Shown in pieces: positions 31,988-39,824 of a stretch of 64,000 nt of DNA. Under the pieces are notes generated by a model. It worked only from the letters and a program-made list of their open reading frames with translations. It had not been told where the DNA came from and did no database searches. Numbering within the stretch: the stretch's first letter is position 1; each line of letters begins with the position of its first letter. This DNA comes from Planctomycetota bacterium (GTDB lineage Bacteria > Planctomycetota > UBA8742 > UBA2392), in assembly GCA_020845475.1 (NCBI GenBank), contig JADLFN010000046.1, positions 138,997 through 202,996 of the forward strand. Reading direction: 5' to 3'. The position numbers and the translations under genes were made by a program.

Positions 31988-32860
31988 CTAGTCAAAAGGC
32001 ATGGGGTTGAGCACGGCCCTGGGCGGAGTCTTGGGATCTATGAAGGCTGCGTGCACCTGATGGCACTGGTGGCAGTGGGAGACCATTTCCTGGTAGGCCT
32101 GCCTCAGCTTCTCGCGCTCTTTGTTTGCCGCCAGTCTGGCCAGGGCGTCAGCCGCGATTTGCAAGTCGCGCCAGCGTTTGCCGCGCTTGGCTGCAATGTC
32201 CATGATGGCTTGAACGTGCGCGATAGCCGCGCTTGCGTCCTTGGCGATGATGGCGGCCTCGGTTTTGTCGTGGTGCACGAGCATGGCCTGCATGACGGCG
32301 CGGTTTTCCACGGCGGGCGGCGGCTCGCCTTCATTGAGCATGGAATCGTGCGCGCTGGGGATTTCGTTGCGCAGCCATTTGCCGATGATTTCTTTGGTGG
32401 CGTGCTGGTAGATCGGCGACCAGGTTTCGAGGTGGCAGCTATCGCAGGCCTTGCCGAAGGTTTCGTTCTCGGCGTTGGCGGATAGCCAGTCTTTGTCAGC
32501 AAGCGCCTCGACGACCGCTTTGCCCGGCGCGGCAAAGGCCTCCCAGCGCATGGCCAATCGATCGGCGCGGCTTGAGATGTCTTTGGCGTAGGCTTCAACG
32601 AGCGCGTAATCGGGAGCACCCTGGCCGCGGCTCATGGTCACGATCTTGGCGCAATCAAGCCAAAGCGTGCGCATGGTGGTTTTGTACTGGTTGCGATAGA
32701 TCCAGTTGTGATCCAGCTGGTCATCCCAGAACGGCGGAGCCTGTTTGGGTGCAGGTGGGCTGTTGTTGCCCGAACTGTTGCCCGTGCAGGCCGCCACGAA
32801 CAACGTCATCGAAGCGGTTGCGCACATCAGCGCAAAACACACAGCCGCGCGCCTGTTCAT
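31988..32860 (-). CDS. Predicted dihaem c-type cytochrome lipoprotein
   Basis: 290 residues from ATG 32860, which follows GGAG at proper spacing. Lipoprotein signal with lipobox VAAC (SMTLFVAACTGNSS). Two CxxCH haem sites: CDSCH in the middle and CHQCH near the C-terminus, the latter followed by VHAAFIDP. Between them are amphipathic helices (HHDKTEAAIIAKDASAAIAHVQAI). It resembles the four-helix cytochrome c' fold in part, repeated. An exported electron carrier is likely; partner unknown. It is transcribed just after selenoprotein D (72 bp apart, same strand), so the two may form a transcript. Confidence 0.75.
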   Translation of the reverse strand: MNRRAAVCFALMCATASMTLFVAACTGNSSGNNSPPAPKQAPPFWDDQLDHNWIYRNQYKTTMRTLWLDCAKIVTMSRGQGAPDYALVEAYAKDISSRADRLAMRWEAFAAPGKAVVEALADKDWLSANAENETFGKACDSCHLETWSPIYQHATKEIIGKWLRNEIPSAHDSMLNEGEPPPAVENRAVMQAMLVHHDKTEAAIIAKDASAAIAHVQAIMDIAAKRGKRWRDLQIAADALARLAANKEREKLRQAYQEMVSHCHQCHQVHAAFIDPKTPPRAVLNPMPFD

Positions 32861-32931
32861 CGTTGAACTCCGGTACCCAAAAGAAAGCGTGTGGCCGGCC
32901 TCAGCCTGCCACACGCGTCTGCTTGATGCGC

Positions 32932-33765
32932 CTACTTGCTGCCGGCCTTCGCCGCCAGCGCCTTGATGGCACTTTCGATTTCGGCGCTCACATCGGTGCC
33001 GGCATAGGTTGCCTGCAACTGCTTGAGTTTTGCGTCGTCCTCAAGGGCCGAAGCGAGCAGTTCGCGGGCGCGTGTCATGATGCTGTTGTAAAGCTTCGCG
33101 GCTTTCGTGGCTTCTTCCCAGTGGGTCAGCTTCAACTTGAAGCCTTCGAGCAACTGCTTGACCGCGGCGGCGTCATCGCTCGCGTCAACGTGCGATTGGG
33201 CCTGATCCACGAACTCGGCCAATTGGGCGCGCGCCGCCTTGATGGTCTTGCGCAGCGAGCTGACGGTTTTTTCGAGCTTCTTTTCCGTGGTGCGCGCAAA
33301 TTCGTTGCCGTATTCGTCGCACACTATGAACGTGCCGGCCTCGGGATTGTCGTAGGCCGCCCACAGGCTCGTGTTCGCAAGACGGCTCTGGGGCACGATA
33401 CTGGCCTTTGGCGCAACTGGGGCTTCGCCCTCTTTAGGGGCGCTCACGATTACGCAGGACACCAGAGCTTTCTTCTGCAAATCGCCAAGGTCAACATCGG
33501 CCGTCCACTTGGCGTCTTTGGACTTGTCCTCAAAGTAGAAGACAAGCGCCTTGCCGTTGCTGCGCGCATCCTGAAACACGTCTTTGCTGGCTGAAATCCA
33601 TGTTGTGGCCACCTGGCCACCGGCTTTCTGCCCTCACGTCTTGGTTCCACCGGAACCTTCGCCAGGCGCTCACGACGCTCAGGCAAAGGCGTCAAAGGGC
33701 GAAAGCAGGCCCGTTCCCAGTGTCAGGAACGAGGCCGCGGCAAATGTCAGCAGAGTCTTTTTCAT
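32932..33765 (-). CDS. Secreted thioredoxin-fold selenoprotein D with UASU plus a third Sec
   Basis: 277 residues if UGA at 33681-33679, 33672-33670 and 33636-33634 is Sec (U29, U32, U44). ATG 33765 follows AGAAGGG. Residues 1-28 are a signal peptide ending DAFA; cleavage after AFA makes Sec the first mature residue. The tail is U-A-S-U (CxxC with both Cys as Sec), then APGEGSGGTKT-U-GQ. The domain (KALVFYFEDKS, then GTFIVCDEYGNEFA) and helical C-terminus are related to selenoproteins A-C. Two hairpins follow the UGAs (listed). Starting at GTG 33612 would remove the signal peptide and all Secs. The dihaem gene follows on the same strand. Function unknown. Confidence 0.87.
33605..33620 (-). 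promoter_or_regulatory. SECIS-like hairpin after the third UGA of selenoprotein D
   Basis: On the minus strand GTGGCC (33620-33615) pairs with GGCCAC (33610-33605) around AGGT. The loop starts 19 nt after UGA 33636-33634 and has G at position two. Confidence 0.7.
33643..33657 (-). promoter_or_regulatory. SECIS-like hairpin after UASU of selenoprotein D
   Basis: On the minus strand GGTTCC (33657-33652) pairs with GGAACC (33648-33643) around GGT. The loop lies 18 nt after the second UGA and 27 nt after the first. Confidence 0.75.
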
Positions 33766-33946
33766 GTAATCCCTTCTTTGGGTTGCAGCTACCAACGGCA
33801 TAGCCGCCAAAAGGTGCGCGGCTAACACGGGCCATGATACGCACATCACGGCTACTTTCTTCCAAGAAAACGGGCCTGCTTGGTCTGCCACGGCGGCGCG
33901 GCTGGCCGCTACTGGACAAAATCAGTCCGCAATGCACCCTTCGCGC

Positions 33947-35011
33947 ATGGCAATCACTCGCGAAGCGATTCTGGCGGCGTTGAAGGGTGTGCAGGACCCG
34001 GACCTGCACAAAGACCTCGTTGACCTGGGCATGATCAAGGAGCCCAAGGCCGACGGCGTGAACATCGAACTTACGGTGGAACTGACCACGCCAGCTTGCC
34101 CGCTCAAGGATCAAATCGGCAACGAGATCACGGCGGCGCTCAAGAGCAAGCTGGGCGCGCAGGCCGTCAAACTCAACTGGACTTCGAACACCGCCGCCAC
34201 GAACGTGACCGCCAAAGACCTCATCCCCGGCGTGCGTAACGTAATCATGGTGGCCGCAGGCAAAGGCGGCGTGGGCAAGAGCACCGTGGCCGCGAATCTC
34301 GCCAACGCGCTGGCGCAACACGGCGCCGAAGTGGGCCTGCTCGACGCCGACATCTACGGGCCAAGCATGCCCACGATGTTCGGCATTCATGAGCAGCCGA
34401 TCGCGACCGAAGACCAGCGCATCATCCCGCACGTGAAATTCGGCGTCAAAGTGATGTCGATGGGGTTTCTGCTCGCCGAAGGCCAGGCCGTAGTCTGGCG
34501 CGGCCCCATGCTCGATAGCGCGATTCGCCAATTCCTGGGGCAAGTGGAGTGGGGCAACCTCGATTATCTCGTGGTGGACATGCCCCCCGGCACGGGCGAC
34601 GTGCAGCTATCGCTAACGCGCATGGTGCCGACGGCGCAGGCGGTGATCGTGACCACGCCGCAGGATGTCGCGCTGGCCGACGTGAAGCGCGCCATCGGCA
34701 TGTTCAACACAGTGAAAGTGAACGTGCTGGGCGTGGTCGAAAACATGTCCGGCTTTGTGTGCTCGCACTGCCAGAAGAAGACCGACATCTTCGGCAAGGG
34801 CGCTGGCAAACGCTGCGCCGACAAGTACGGCATCGCGTACTTCGGAGAAATACCGCTGACAGAAGAAGTCGTGAAATCCGGCGACAACGGCAAGCCGATC
34901 TTAGTGAGCCACCCGCAAGACCCCGCCAGCCTCGCGCTCAAAGATTTCGCCATGCGCGTAGCCCAGCAAGTCGCGATCACCGCCAACAAAGGTCAGCCGG
35001 TGACGGCTTAG
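33947..35011 (+). CDS. mrp: Mrp/ApbC-family iron-sulfur cluster carrier ATPase
   Basis: 354 residues from ATG 33947. Residues 1-85 are a MIP18/DUF59 domain (AILAALKGVQDPDLHKDLVDLGMIK, TTPACPLKDQ). The P-loop ATPase has the deviant Walker A GKGGVGKST (about 103-111), LLDADIYGPSMPTMFG, and the CxxC cluster site in FVCSHCQKK. Mrp proteins carry 4Fe-4S clusters to target enzymes. A decayed copy of its 3' end lies at 35825-35948, on the far side of a two-gene cassette. Confidence 0.95.
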   Translation: MAITREAILAALKGVQDPDLHKDLVDLGMIKEPKADGVNIELTVELTTPACPLKDQIGNEITAALKSKLGAQAVKLNWTSNTAATNVTAKDLIPGVRNVIMVAAGKGGVGKSTVAANLANALAQHGAEVGLLDADIYGPSMPTMFGIHEQPIATEDQRIIPHVKFGVKVMSMGFLLAEGQAVVWRGPMLDSAIRQFLGQVEWGNLDYLVVDMPPGTGDVQLSLTRMVPTAQAVIVTTPQDVALADVKRAIGMFNTVKVNVLGVVENMSGFVCSHCQKKTDIFGKGAGKRCADKYGIAYFGEIPLTEEVVKSGDNGKPILVSHPQDPASLALKDFAMRVAQQVAITANKGQPVTA

Positions 35012-35028
35012 CTTGGTAGAATTACCCC

Positions 35029-35298
35029 ATGGCCATACTCAGCAACTGGGACGCGGTTCGTGCCGTTGAGTCGAAGGAACTTCGTTCAATGACTCCAAGC
35101 GCTCGCCTGAAGACACTCAACCAGCTCATGAACTGGGCGCGGGAGATGGGCTGGGAGACGAAGATTCGCAAAAGCAATCGCGACAAGTGGGAAGCCTGGG
35201 CCGCGCTCAAGAGAAAACTCGATGCCACCAAGAAAACTCCCGCCCGCGGCAGTTCAGCTTCAAGCCACACTCAAAAGAGTCGTCGGGTGGCTGCGTGA
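35029..35298 (+). CDS. Small basic protein upstream of a nucleotidyltransferase
   Basis: 89 residues, unrecognised. Mostly helical and basic: LKTLNQLMNWAREMGWETKIRKSNRDKWEAWAALKRKLD. It starts 17 bp after the mrp stop and overlaps the following nucleotidyltransferase gene by 77 bp. Overlap and position suggest a two-gene toxin-antitoxin-like cassette in which this could be the partner or antitoxin. It belongs to the segment bounded by the intact mrp and the mrp remnant. Confidence 0.6.
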   Translation: MAILSNWDAVRAVESKELRSMTPSARLKTLNQLMNWAREMGWETKIRKSNRDKWEAWAALKRKLDATKKTPARGSSASSHTQKSRRVAA

Positions 35299-35824
35299 AG
35301 CCAAAGCCCCGATGGCCATCATCGGTGGTGTGGCGGTGGCATTCCATGGCAATCCTCGATTGACCAACGACGTTGATGCGGTCGTGTTCGTCGATGAGTC
35401 GAAACTCGTCGAGTTCCTGAAGCTGGCTTCGAAACACGGGATCATTCCGCGCATCGCGGGTGCGCTGGATTTTGCGCAAATCAACAGAGTGCTGCTCTTG
35501 AAAGACAAGGCCACGGGCACTGGCATCGACGTGGCTCTCGGTGCCCTCGCCTTTGAGCAGAGAATGCTGAAACGCGCCCGTCCTGTTCGTGCAGGCGGGT
35601 TGAACCTGCCGGTGGCCTGCGCTGAAGACATTACGGTCATGAAGGCCTTTGCCAATCGAGCCAAGGATCTGGCTGACATTGAGAGCATGCTCGGAGCGAA
35701 TCCGAAGCTCGACCTTAATTTGGTGCGCAGAGAACTGACCGAACTCGCCGAGCTGCGCGAGGCGCCCGAGATACTGGCGGCGTTCGAAACATTGCTGGCG
35801 AAATGGCGTAAGCGGGCCGGGTAG
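35222..35824 (+). CDS. Nucleotidyltransferase-fold protein (AbiEii/MNT-like)
   Basis: 200 residues. Motif I is IIGGVAVAFHGNPRLTNDVDAVVF: GG plus R-T-D-D-x-V, the Pol-beta-type nucleotidyltransferase signature with its Asp pair. TGIDVALGALAFEQRML supplies the third acidic position, and the C-terminal half (RAKDLADIESML, ELREAPEILAAFETLLAKW) fits the helical part of the nucleotidyltransferase AbiEii/DUF6036 group. Members act as toxins or tRNA/protein modifying enzymes. It forms a cassette with the overlapping upstream gene, inserted next to mrp. Confidence 0.72.
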   Translation: MPPRKLPPAAVQLQATLKRVVGWLREAKAPMAIIGGVAVAFHGNPRLTNDVDAVVFVDESKLVEFLKLASKHGIIPRIAGALDFAQINRVLLLKDKATGTGIDVALGALAFEQRMLKRARPVRAGGLNLPVACAEDITVMKAFANRAKDLADIESMLGANPKLDLNLVRRELTELAELREAPEILAAFETLLAKWRKRAG

Positions 35825-35948
35825 TGGCGAAACAGCAACTTGGCCGCACGCCGATAATCGTCAGCCATCCGAATGACCCTGCGAGCTAAGCGCGTGCCAG
35901 CAGCAAGTCGCAATCATGGCCAATAAGGGCCAACTAGTGACTGCGTAG
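35825..35948 (+). pseudogene. Decayed 3' fragment of mrp
   Basis: About 125 bp aligns with the last part of the mrp gene: ATAATCGTCAGCCATCCGAA matches ATCTTAGTGAGCCACCCGCA, and CAGCAAGTCGCAATCA matches CAGCAAGTCGCGATCA, ending in TAG like mrp. It has an internal deletion, in-frame stops and many third-position changes. It follows the nucleotidyltransferase stop directly, so the cassette lies exactly between intact mrp and this remnant. Confidence 0.85.
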
Positions 35949-37472
35949 TTACTCAAGCGTTGAGAGAACGGTGTCGATCTTGCCGCTGTCCACCACCGCC
36001 TGCACCTTTTCGAAGTCTTCGTACAGAGCGCGGTCGCGTTCGAGTGGCTCAGTTACTCTAGCCAGCGCGTCGTAGATGCCTTTGACGCCTTTGCCCGGTT
36101 TGAGCGGCTTGTGGTATTCGAGTGCCAACCTTGAGGCGAGCAGCTCGATGCTGAGGATGTTCTTGATGTTCTTCAGCACGTGGTCGGCTTTGAGCGCGGC
36201 CGTGACTCCCATGCTGACGTGGTCTTCTTTGTTCGCGCTTGTGGGAATGCTGTCCACGCTGGCCGGGTGGGCGTGGATTTTGTTTTCGCTGGCCAGCGCC
36301 GCGGCTACGACCTGGGCGATCATCAGGCCGCTGTTGAGGCCGCTGTCCTTGACGAGAAATGGGGGCAGATTGCTGAGGTCGGGATTCACCATCTGCTCCG
36401 TGCGGCGCTCGGAGATCGCGCCGATTTCGCTGAGCAAGATCGCGAGATAATCCAGCGCCTGCGCCAGCGGCTGGCCGTGGAAATTGCCCGCCGAAATCAC
36501 TTCGCCGTCCTCAGGGAACAGAATCGGGTTGTCCGTCACGGCGTTCAGCTCGCGCTCGAACACCTGTTCGATATGCGTGAACGCGTCGCGCGCCGCGCCG
36601 TGAACTTGCGGCACGCAGCGCAGGCTGTAGGCATCCTGCACGCGCGGGTCGTTGTCGCGGTGGCTCTCGCGAATCTCGCTCTTCTCCAGCATCTTGAGCA
36701 TGTTGCGCGCCACCAGCGCGTGGCCGGGGTGCGGCCGAATTTTCGCGACGCGCGGATCAAAGGGTGAATCGCTGCCGCGCAACGCTTCGAGCGAGCAGGC
36801 CGCAGCCGCATCGGCAACTTTGAGCCAGCGGCGCGATTGCACAATCGTGCGCAGGCCAATGGCCTGAATAATCTGCGTGCCGTTGACGAGAGCCAAGCCT
36901 TCTTTGGCTTGCAGCACAACGGGCTTGAGACCCGCCAGTTTCAGCGCCTCGCCACCGGCCATCAGCTTGCCCTTGAAATAGGCTTTGCCCTCGCCGAGCA
37001 GCACGAGCGCGATATGGCTCAAGGGCGCGAGATCGCCCGAAGCGCCCACGCTGCCCTTTCGAGGCACCCACGGAACCACGGGCGAATTCAGCAGCGCCAG
37101 CAGCGCGTCGATGACTTCCTCGCGCACCCCTGAATTGCCATGCACCAGCGAGTTGATCCGCAGCAGCATCGCAAGCCGCGTCGTGTTTTCGGGCAGGGGC
37201 TCGGCCACGCCGCAGGAGTGCGAGCGAATCAGGTTGAGCTGCAACTCGCCCAGCTTGTCGGCGCCAATGCGCACGTTGGCCATTTTGCCAAAACCCGTGT
37301 TCACGCCGTAAACGGGCTTGTCGGACTTGAGCAGCTGTTCAACGAAAGCGCGGCCTTTGCGGATGGCAACGCGGGCTTCTTTGCTCACGTTGACGGGCGC
37401 GTACTCGCCGTCGAGAAATTTCGCGATGGAATCAATGGTGAGGCAATCACCGGTCAGGGTCAGTTTGGGCAT
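35949..37472 (-). CDS. hutH: Histidine ammonia-lyase family (MIO) enzyme
   Basis: 507 residues from ATG 37472, the normal size. The MIO cofactor triad is in GSVGASGDLAPLSHIAL (ASG near residue 143). Other landmarks: VYGVNTGFGKMANVRI, LIRSHSCGVAEPL, QDAYSLRCVPQVHGAARD, NPILFPEDGEVISAGNFHGQP and SVDSIPTSANKEDHVSMG. These fit histidine ammonia-lyase, which deaminates L-His to urocanate as the first step of histidine breakdown. No hutU, hutI or hutG is near, so a related aromatic ammonia-lyase or aminomutase role is not excluded. Confidence 0.9.
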   Translation of the reverse strand: MPKLTLTGDCLTIDSIAKFLDGEYAPVNVSKEARVAIRKGRAFVEQLLKSDKPVYGVNTGFGKMANVRIGADKLGELQLNLIRSHSCGVAEPLPENTTRLAMLLRINSLVHGNSGVREEVIDALLALLNSPVVPWVPRKGSVGASGDLAPLSHIALVLLGEGKAYFKGKLMAGGEALKLAGLKPVVLQAKEGLALVNGTQIIQAIGLRTIVQSRRWLKVADAAAACSLEALRGSDSPFDPRVAKIRPHPGHALVARNMLKMLEKSEIRESHRDNDPRVQDAYSLRCVPQVHGAARDAFTHIEQVFERELNAVTDNPILFPEDGEVISAGNFHGQPLAQALDYLAILLSEIGAISERRTEQMVNPDLSNLPPFLVKDSGLNSGLMIAQVVAAALASENKIHAHPASVDSIPTSANKEDHVSMGVTAALKADHVLKNIKNILSIELLASRLALEYHKPLKPGKGVKGIYDALARVTEPLERDRALYEDFEKVQAVVDSGKIDTVLSTLE

Positions 37473-37537
37473 GGGCGGGAGAATAGAAACATCCGGCGAT
37501 GGCGCTATAATGGCGCGCCCCTGTACGACGCCCTGGG

Positions 37538-38875
37538 ATGCACGTGGTTTCACTTTTTCGCGATGACGGCACGGCCAACCCGGCCTATCTCAAGCTCGAC
37601 CTTTACTGCAAAGGCCTGCGCATCGATGCCTCGTGCGACCTGGGCGAGGACGCGCGCGACATCATTAGAAACCGCGCCGGCCTGGGTTCCGGCCTTGAAG
37701 TGATCATCGGCGACGACATGTTCACCAACGTGCCCGTGGTCGAGTGGTGGGTCAGCGTTTCGCCCTACGTGCTGGTGAAGAACGGTGCGAAATACGAGAT
37801 CTGGCAGGAAGGTGGCGCAGGCGCCCCGCCTGCGGGCTTGCAGGCGTCACGCCTGCAAGAACTGAAGAAAGACCCGCAATTCGCGCTCAAGCGCGGTCCG
37901 TTCAGCACCACTCTTGACAAGTCAAGAGCGCGGCTCGTTGATGCCGTCAAAATCCCGCCCGAGCCTGCCTGGTACAAGCAGAAAACCAGCAGCGGCAAGC
38001 TGATGCAGCGCATCGGCTGCCTGCAGGGCACCTATCTGGGCATTTATTGGGGGCCGCGCTGCCAGAACTGGGGCCCGCGCGGCGAAAACGAATTCTGCAA
38101 GTTCTGCACCGAGGGCCAGAACCTCGGCCGCGAAGAGGAAGCCGACAAGAGCATTCAAGACGTGATCGAGACGGTCAAAGCCGCGCGCGCCGAGAGCGGG
38201 ATCACGTTCGTGCACTTCAACACTGGCTTCATTGACAGCAACGATTACTGGGGCCTGTTCAAGGATGTCGTGGCCGCCGTGAAAAAGGAAACGGGCCTAT
38301 TGGTGGGCGTGCAGGCGCCGCCCGATGCGAACTTCTCGAACTACGTGAAGTTCAAGAGTCTCGGCGTGAACAACATTTCATTCTGCTTCGAGGTACTCGA
38401 CGAGGCGCTGTTCAAAGAAATCGGCCCCGGCAAAGCGCGGCGCTCAGGACTGAAGCGCTATCTCGATGCGATCGACTTCTGCGCCAACGAGGTGGGCTTC
38501 GACACGGTCAACGGCGAAATCATCGCGGGCCTTGAGCCCACGGAATCAAGCATGCGCGCCATCGACTGGATCTGCGAGCACAACGCCATTCCCACGGTAT
38601 GCGTGTTCCGCCCCGTATTCGGCGCGGCTTACGCCAAGAACGACCCGCCGGCAATCGAGGAGATGCTGCCGGTGTTTGCGCATTTCTACGAGCGCGTAAT
38701 GCAAAGCGGCCTGCCAATTGGCATCGCACCAAACGTCAAGGTCAGCCTCATCATGCTGCCGGAGGAATGCAGGGAGCTGACCGAGAACCCCAACGCCTAC
38801 AAGATCAACCGCACCAAGCTCTGGGTCATGAAAAAAGCCTTCGGCGCCTGGTTCAACGCGACGGTCAAGGCCTAG
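37538..38875 (+). CDS. Radical SAM protein with unusual CX11CX2C motif
   Basis: 445 residues. The likely cluster site is RCQNWGPRGENEFCKFCTEG: C-x11-C-x2-C rather than the canonical CX3CX2C. TIM-barrel features follow: ITFVHFNTGFIDSNDYWG, VGVQAPPDANFSNYVKFKSLGVNNISFCFEVLD and NGEIIAGLEPTESSMRAIDWI. About 160 residues precede the motif. A linker near residues 92-131 is encoded by two palindromic repeats (37817-37859 and 37911-37928). It is divergent from hutH by 65 bp. No substrate clue is visible. Confidence 0.75.
   Translation: MHVVSLFRDDGTANPAYLKLDLYCKGLRIDASCDLGEDARDIIRNRAGLGSGLEVIIGDDMFTNVPVVEWWVSVSPYVLVKNGAKYEIWQEGGAGAPPAGLQASRLQELKKDPQFALKRGPFSTTLDKSRARLVDAVKIPPEPAWYKQKTSSGKLMQRIGCLQGTYLGIYWGPRCQNWGPRGENEFCKFCTEGQNLGREEEADKSIQDVIETVKAARAESGITFVHFNTGFIDSNDYWGLFKDVVAAVKKETGLLVGVQAPPDANFSNYVKFKSLGVNNISFCFEVLDEALFKEIGPGKARRSGLKRYLDAIDFCANEVGFDTVNGEIIAGLEPTESSMRAIDWICEHNAIPTVCVFRPVFGAAYAKNDPPAIEEMLPVFAHFYERVMQSGLPIGIAPNVKVSLIMLPEECRELTENPNAYKINRTKLWVMKKAFGAWFNATVKA
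37817..37859. repeat. Double palindrome inside the radical SAM gene
   Basis: GCAGGCG-ccc-CGCCTGC (37817-37833), then CTTGCAGGCGT-c-ACGCCTGCAAG (37837-37859). It is read in-frame as part of a low-complexity linker (GAGAPPAGLQASRLQ). Confidence 0.75.
37911..37928. repeat. CTCTTGACNNGTCAAGAG palindrome inside the radical SAM gene
   Basis: CTCTTGACAAGTCAAGAG, a full 18-bp copy of the palindrome found six times in the window. It encodes part of TTLDKSRAR. Confidence 0.8.
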
Positions 38876-38909
38876 GGTGCGACTTGTCGATACAGTCACG
38901 GATGGAGTT

Positions 38910-39356
38910 ATGGCTTCAACACATGTCAACCTCGTTCGTGGCTCGCTCAACGCAATGCTCGCGTTGTTCCTCGTAGTCTCTTCACTTTTGTTTACATTCG
39001 CCTGGTGGATGCGCGAGCCAAGCACATCGTCGAATCCTTGGAATCCGGAATTTGCACAGGCCGTGCTGGACGAACACGGCGACGAGCTGAACAGGCTTGC
39101 AAGTTCGGCGAGGTCGCGCGAGAACATTGGTGACTGGGTTCACGCTGAAATCGAAACAGATAGTGAACCTCGCAAGTTCTCCGCCTGCGCCGACAAGAAC
39201 GGAAACGTTTTCGTCTTGATGGATTACAACGTGTTCGCGGAGTGCGGCATGCTCTTGAGGAATGGGCAAACACAGTTGCACTACGTGGGTTCACAACCGC
39301 GACTTACTCGGATCATCACAGTTCGGGGCGACTGGTGCTGGTTCAAGGCAAGTTAG
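38910..39356 (+). CDS. Single-pass membrane protein of unknown function
   Basis: 148 residues from ATG 38910, which has GGAG at 38904. One membrane helix near the N-terminus (LNAMLALFLVVSSLLFTFAWWM), then about 110 residues outside with two conserved-looking cysteines (FSACADKNGNVFVLMDYNVFAECGMLL). No family recognised. It follows the radical SAM gene by 34 bp on the same strand and could be in its transcript. Base composition is lower in GC than its neighbours, a hint of later arrival. Confidence 0.6.
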   Translation: MASTHVNLVRGSLNAMLALFLVVSSLLFTFAWWMREPSTSSNPWNPEFAQAVLDEHGDELNRLASSARSRENIGDWVHAEIETDSEPRKFSACADKNGNVFVLMDYNVFAECGMLLRNGQTQLHYVGSQPRLTRIITVRGDWCWFKAS

Positions 39357-39479
39357 CGTTCAAGGTGATATGGCAAGCAGTATTGTGCGACAGCCAGCTC
39401 GCGCTCACGGGCATTTGCGACCGAAATGACAGCGCACCGCGTCTGCCCTTGCCCGCAGTTGCGAATGGGTTTGGGCGAG

Positions 39480-39824
39480 TCAATGTATCTGCGGAATCTC
39501 AAGAACCGCGTCCGATTTGTGGTCCAGAAACTGTTCGATGGCCACAGCATTGTTGCGCAGCGACCTGGCGATTTCCGAGGTAGTCGCATCGCCAAGCCGA
39601 AGCCAAATTACCTTGGGTGGTGCGCCGTTTACGAAAGCCAGGTTGTTGAAGTCGCTGTCGTTCGAGACGATGCAATAGTCGTGCTCGCGCGCAAATCGCC
39701 AGACTTCGATGTCCGGCATGCCAAGCAAATTGAACTGAGTTACGTGAGCAATTCCTTGAAAAATGGAGCCCAATGTTGCGACAAGGGCTGGCGAGAGATT
39801 TTCATCTAGCAGAAGCGGTGTCAT
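39480..39824 (-). CDS. DUF5615 PIN-like toxin
   Basis: 114 residues. DUF5615 (Mut7-C/PIN-like) landmarks: LLLDENLSPALVATLG at the start, DIEVWRFAREHDYCIVSNDSDFNNLAF with the acidic cluster, and PPKVIWLRLGDATTSEIARSLRNN. The acidic residues would bind metal in an RNase active site. It is the second gene of a pair with the DUF433 gene (4-nt overlap ATGA), a well-known toxin-antitoxin arrangement. Confidence 0.85.
   Translation of the reverse strand: MTPLLLDENLSPALVATLGSIFQGIAHVTQFNLLGMPDIEVWRFAREHDYCIVSNDSDFNNLAFVNGAPPKVIWLRLGDATTSEIARSLRNNAVAIEQFLDHKSDAVLEIPQIH

Noticed and set aside
37535-37560. A functional hut operon
   Set aside because: Only the ammonia-lyase gene is present; hutU, hutI and hutG are not in the flanking DNA.
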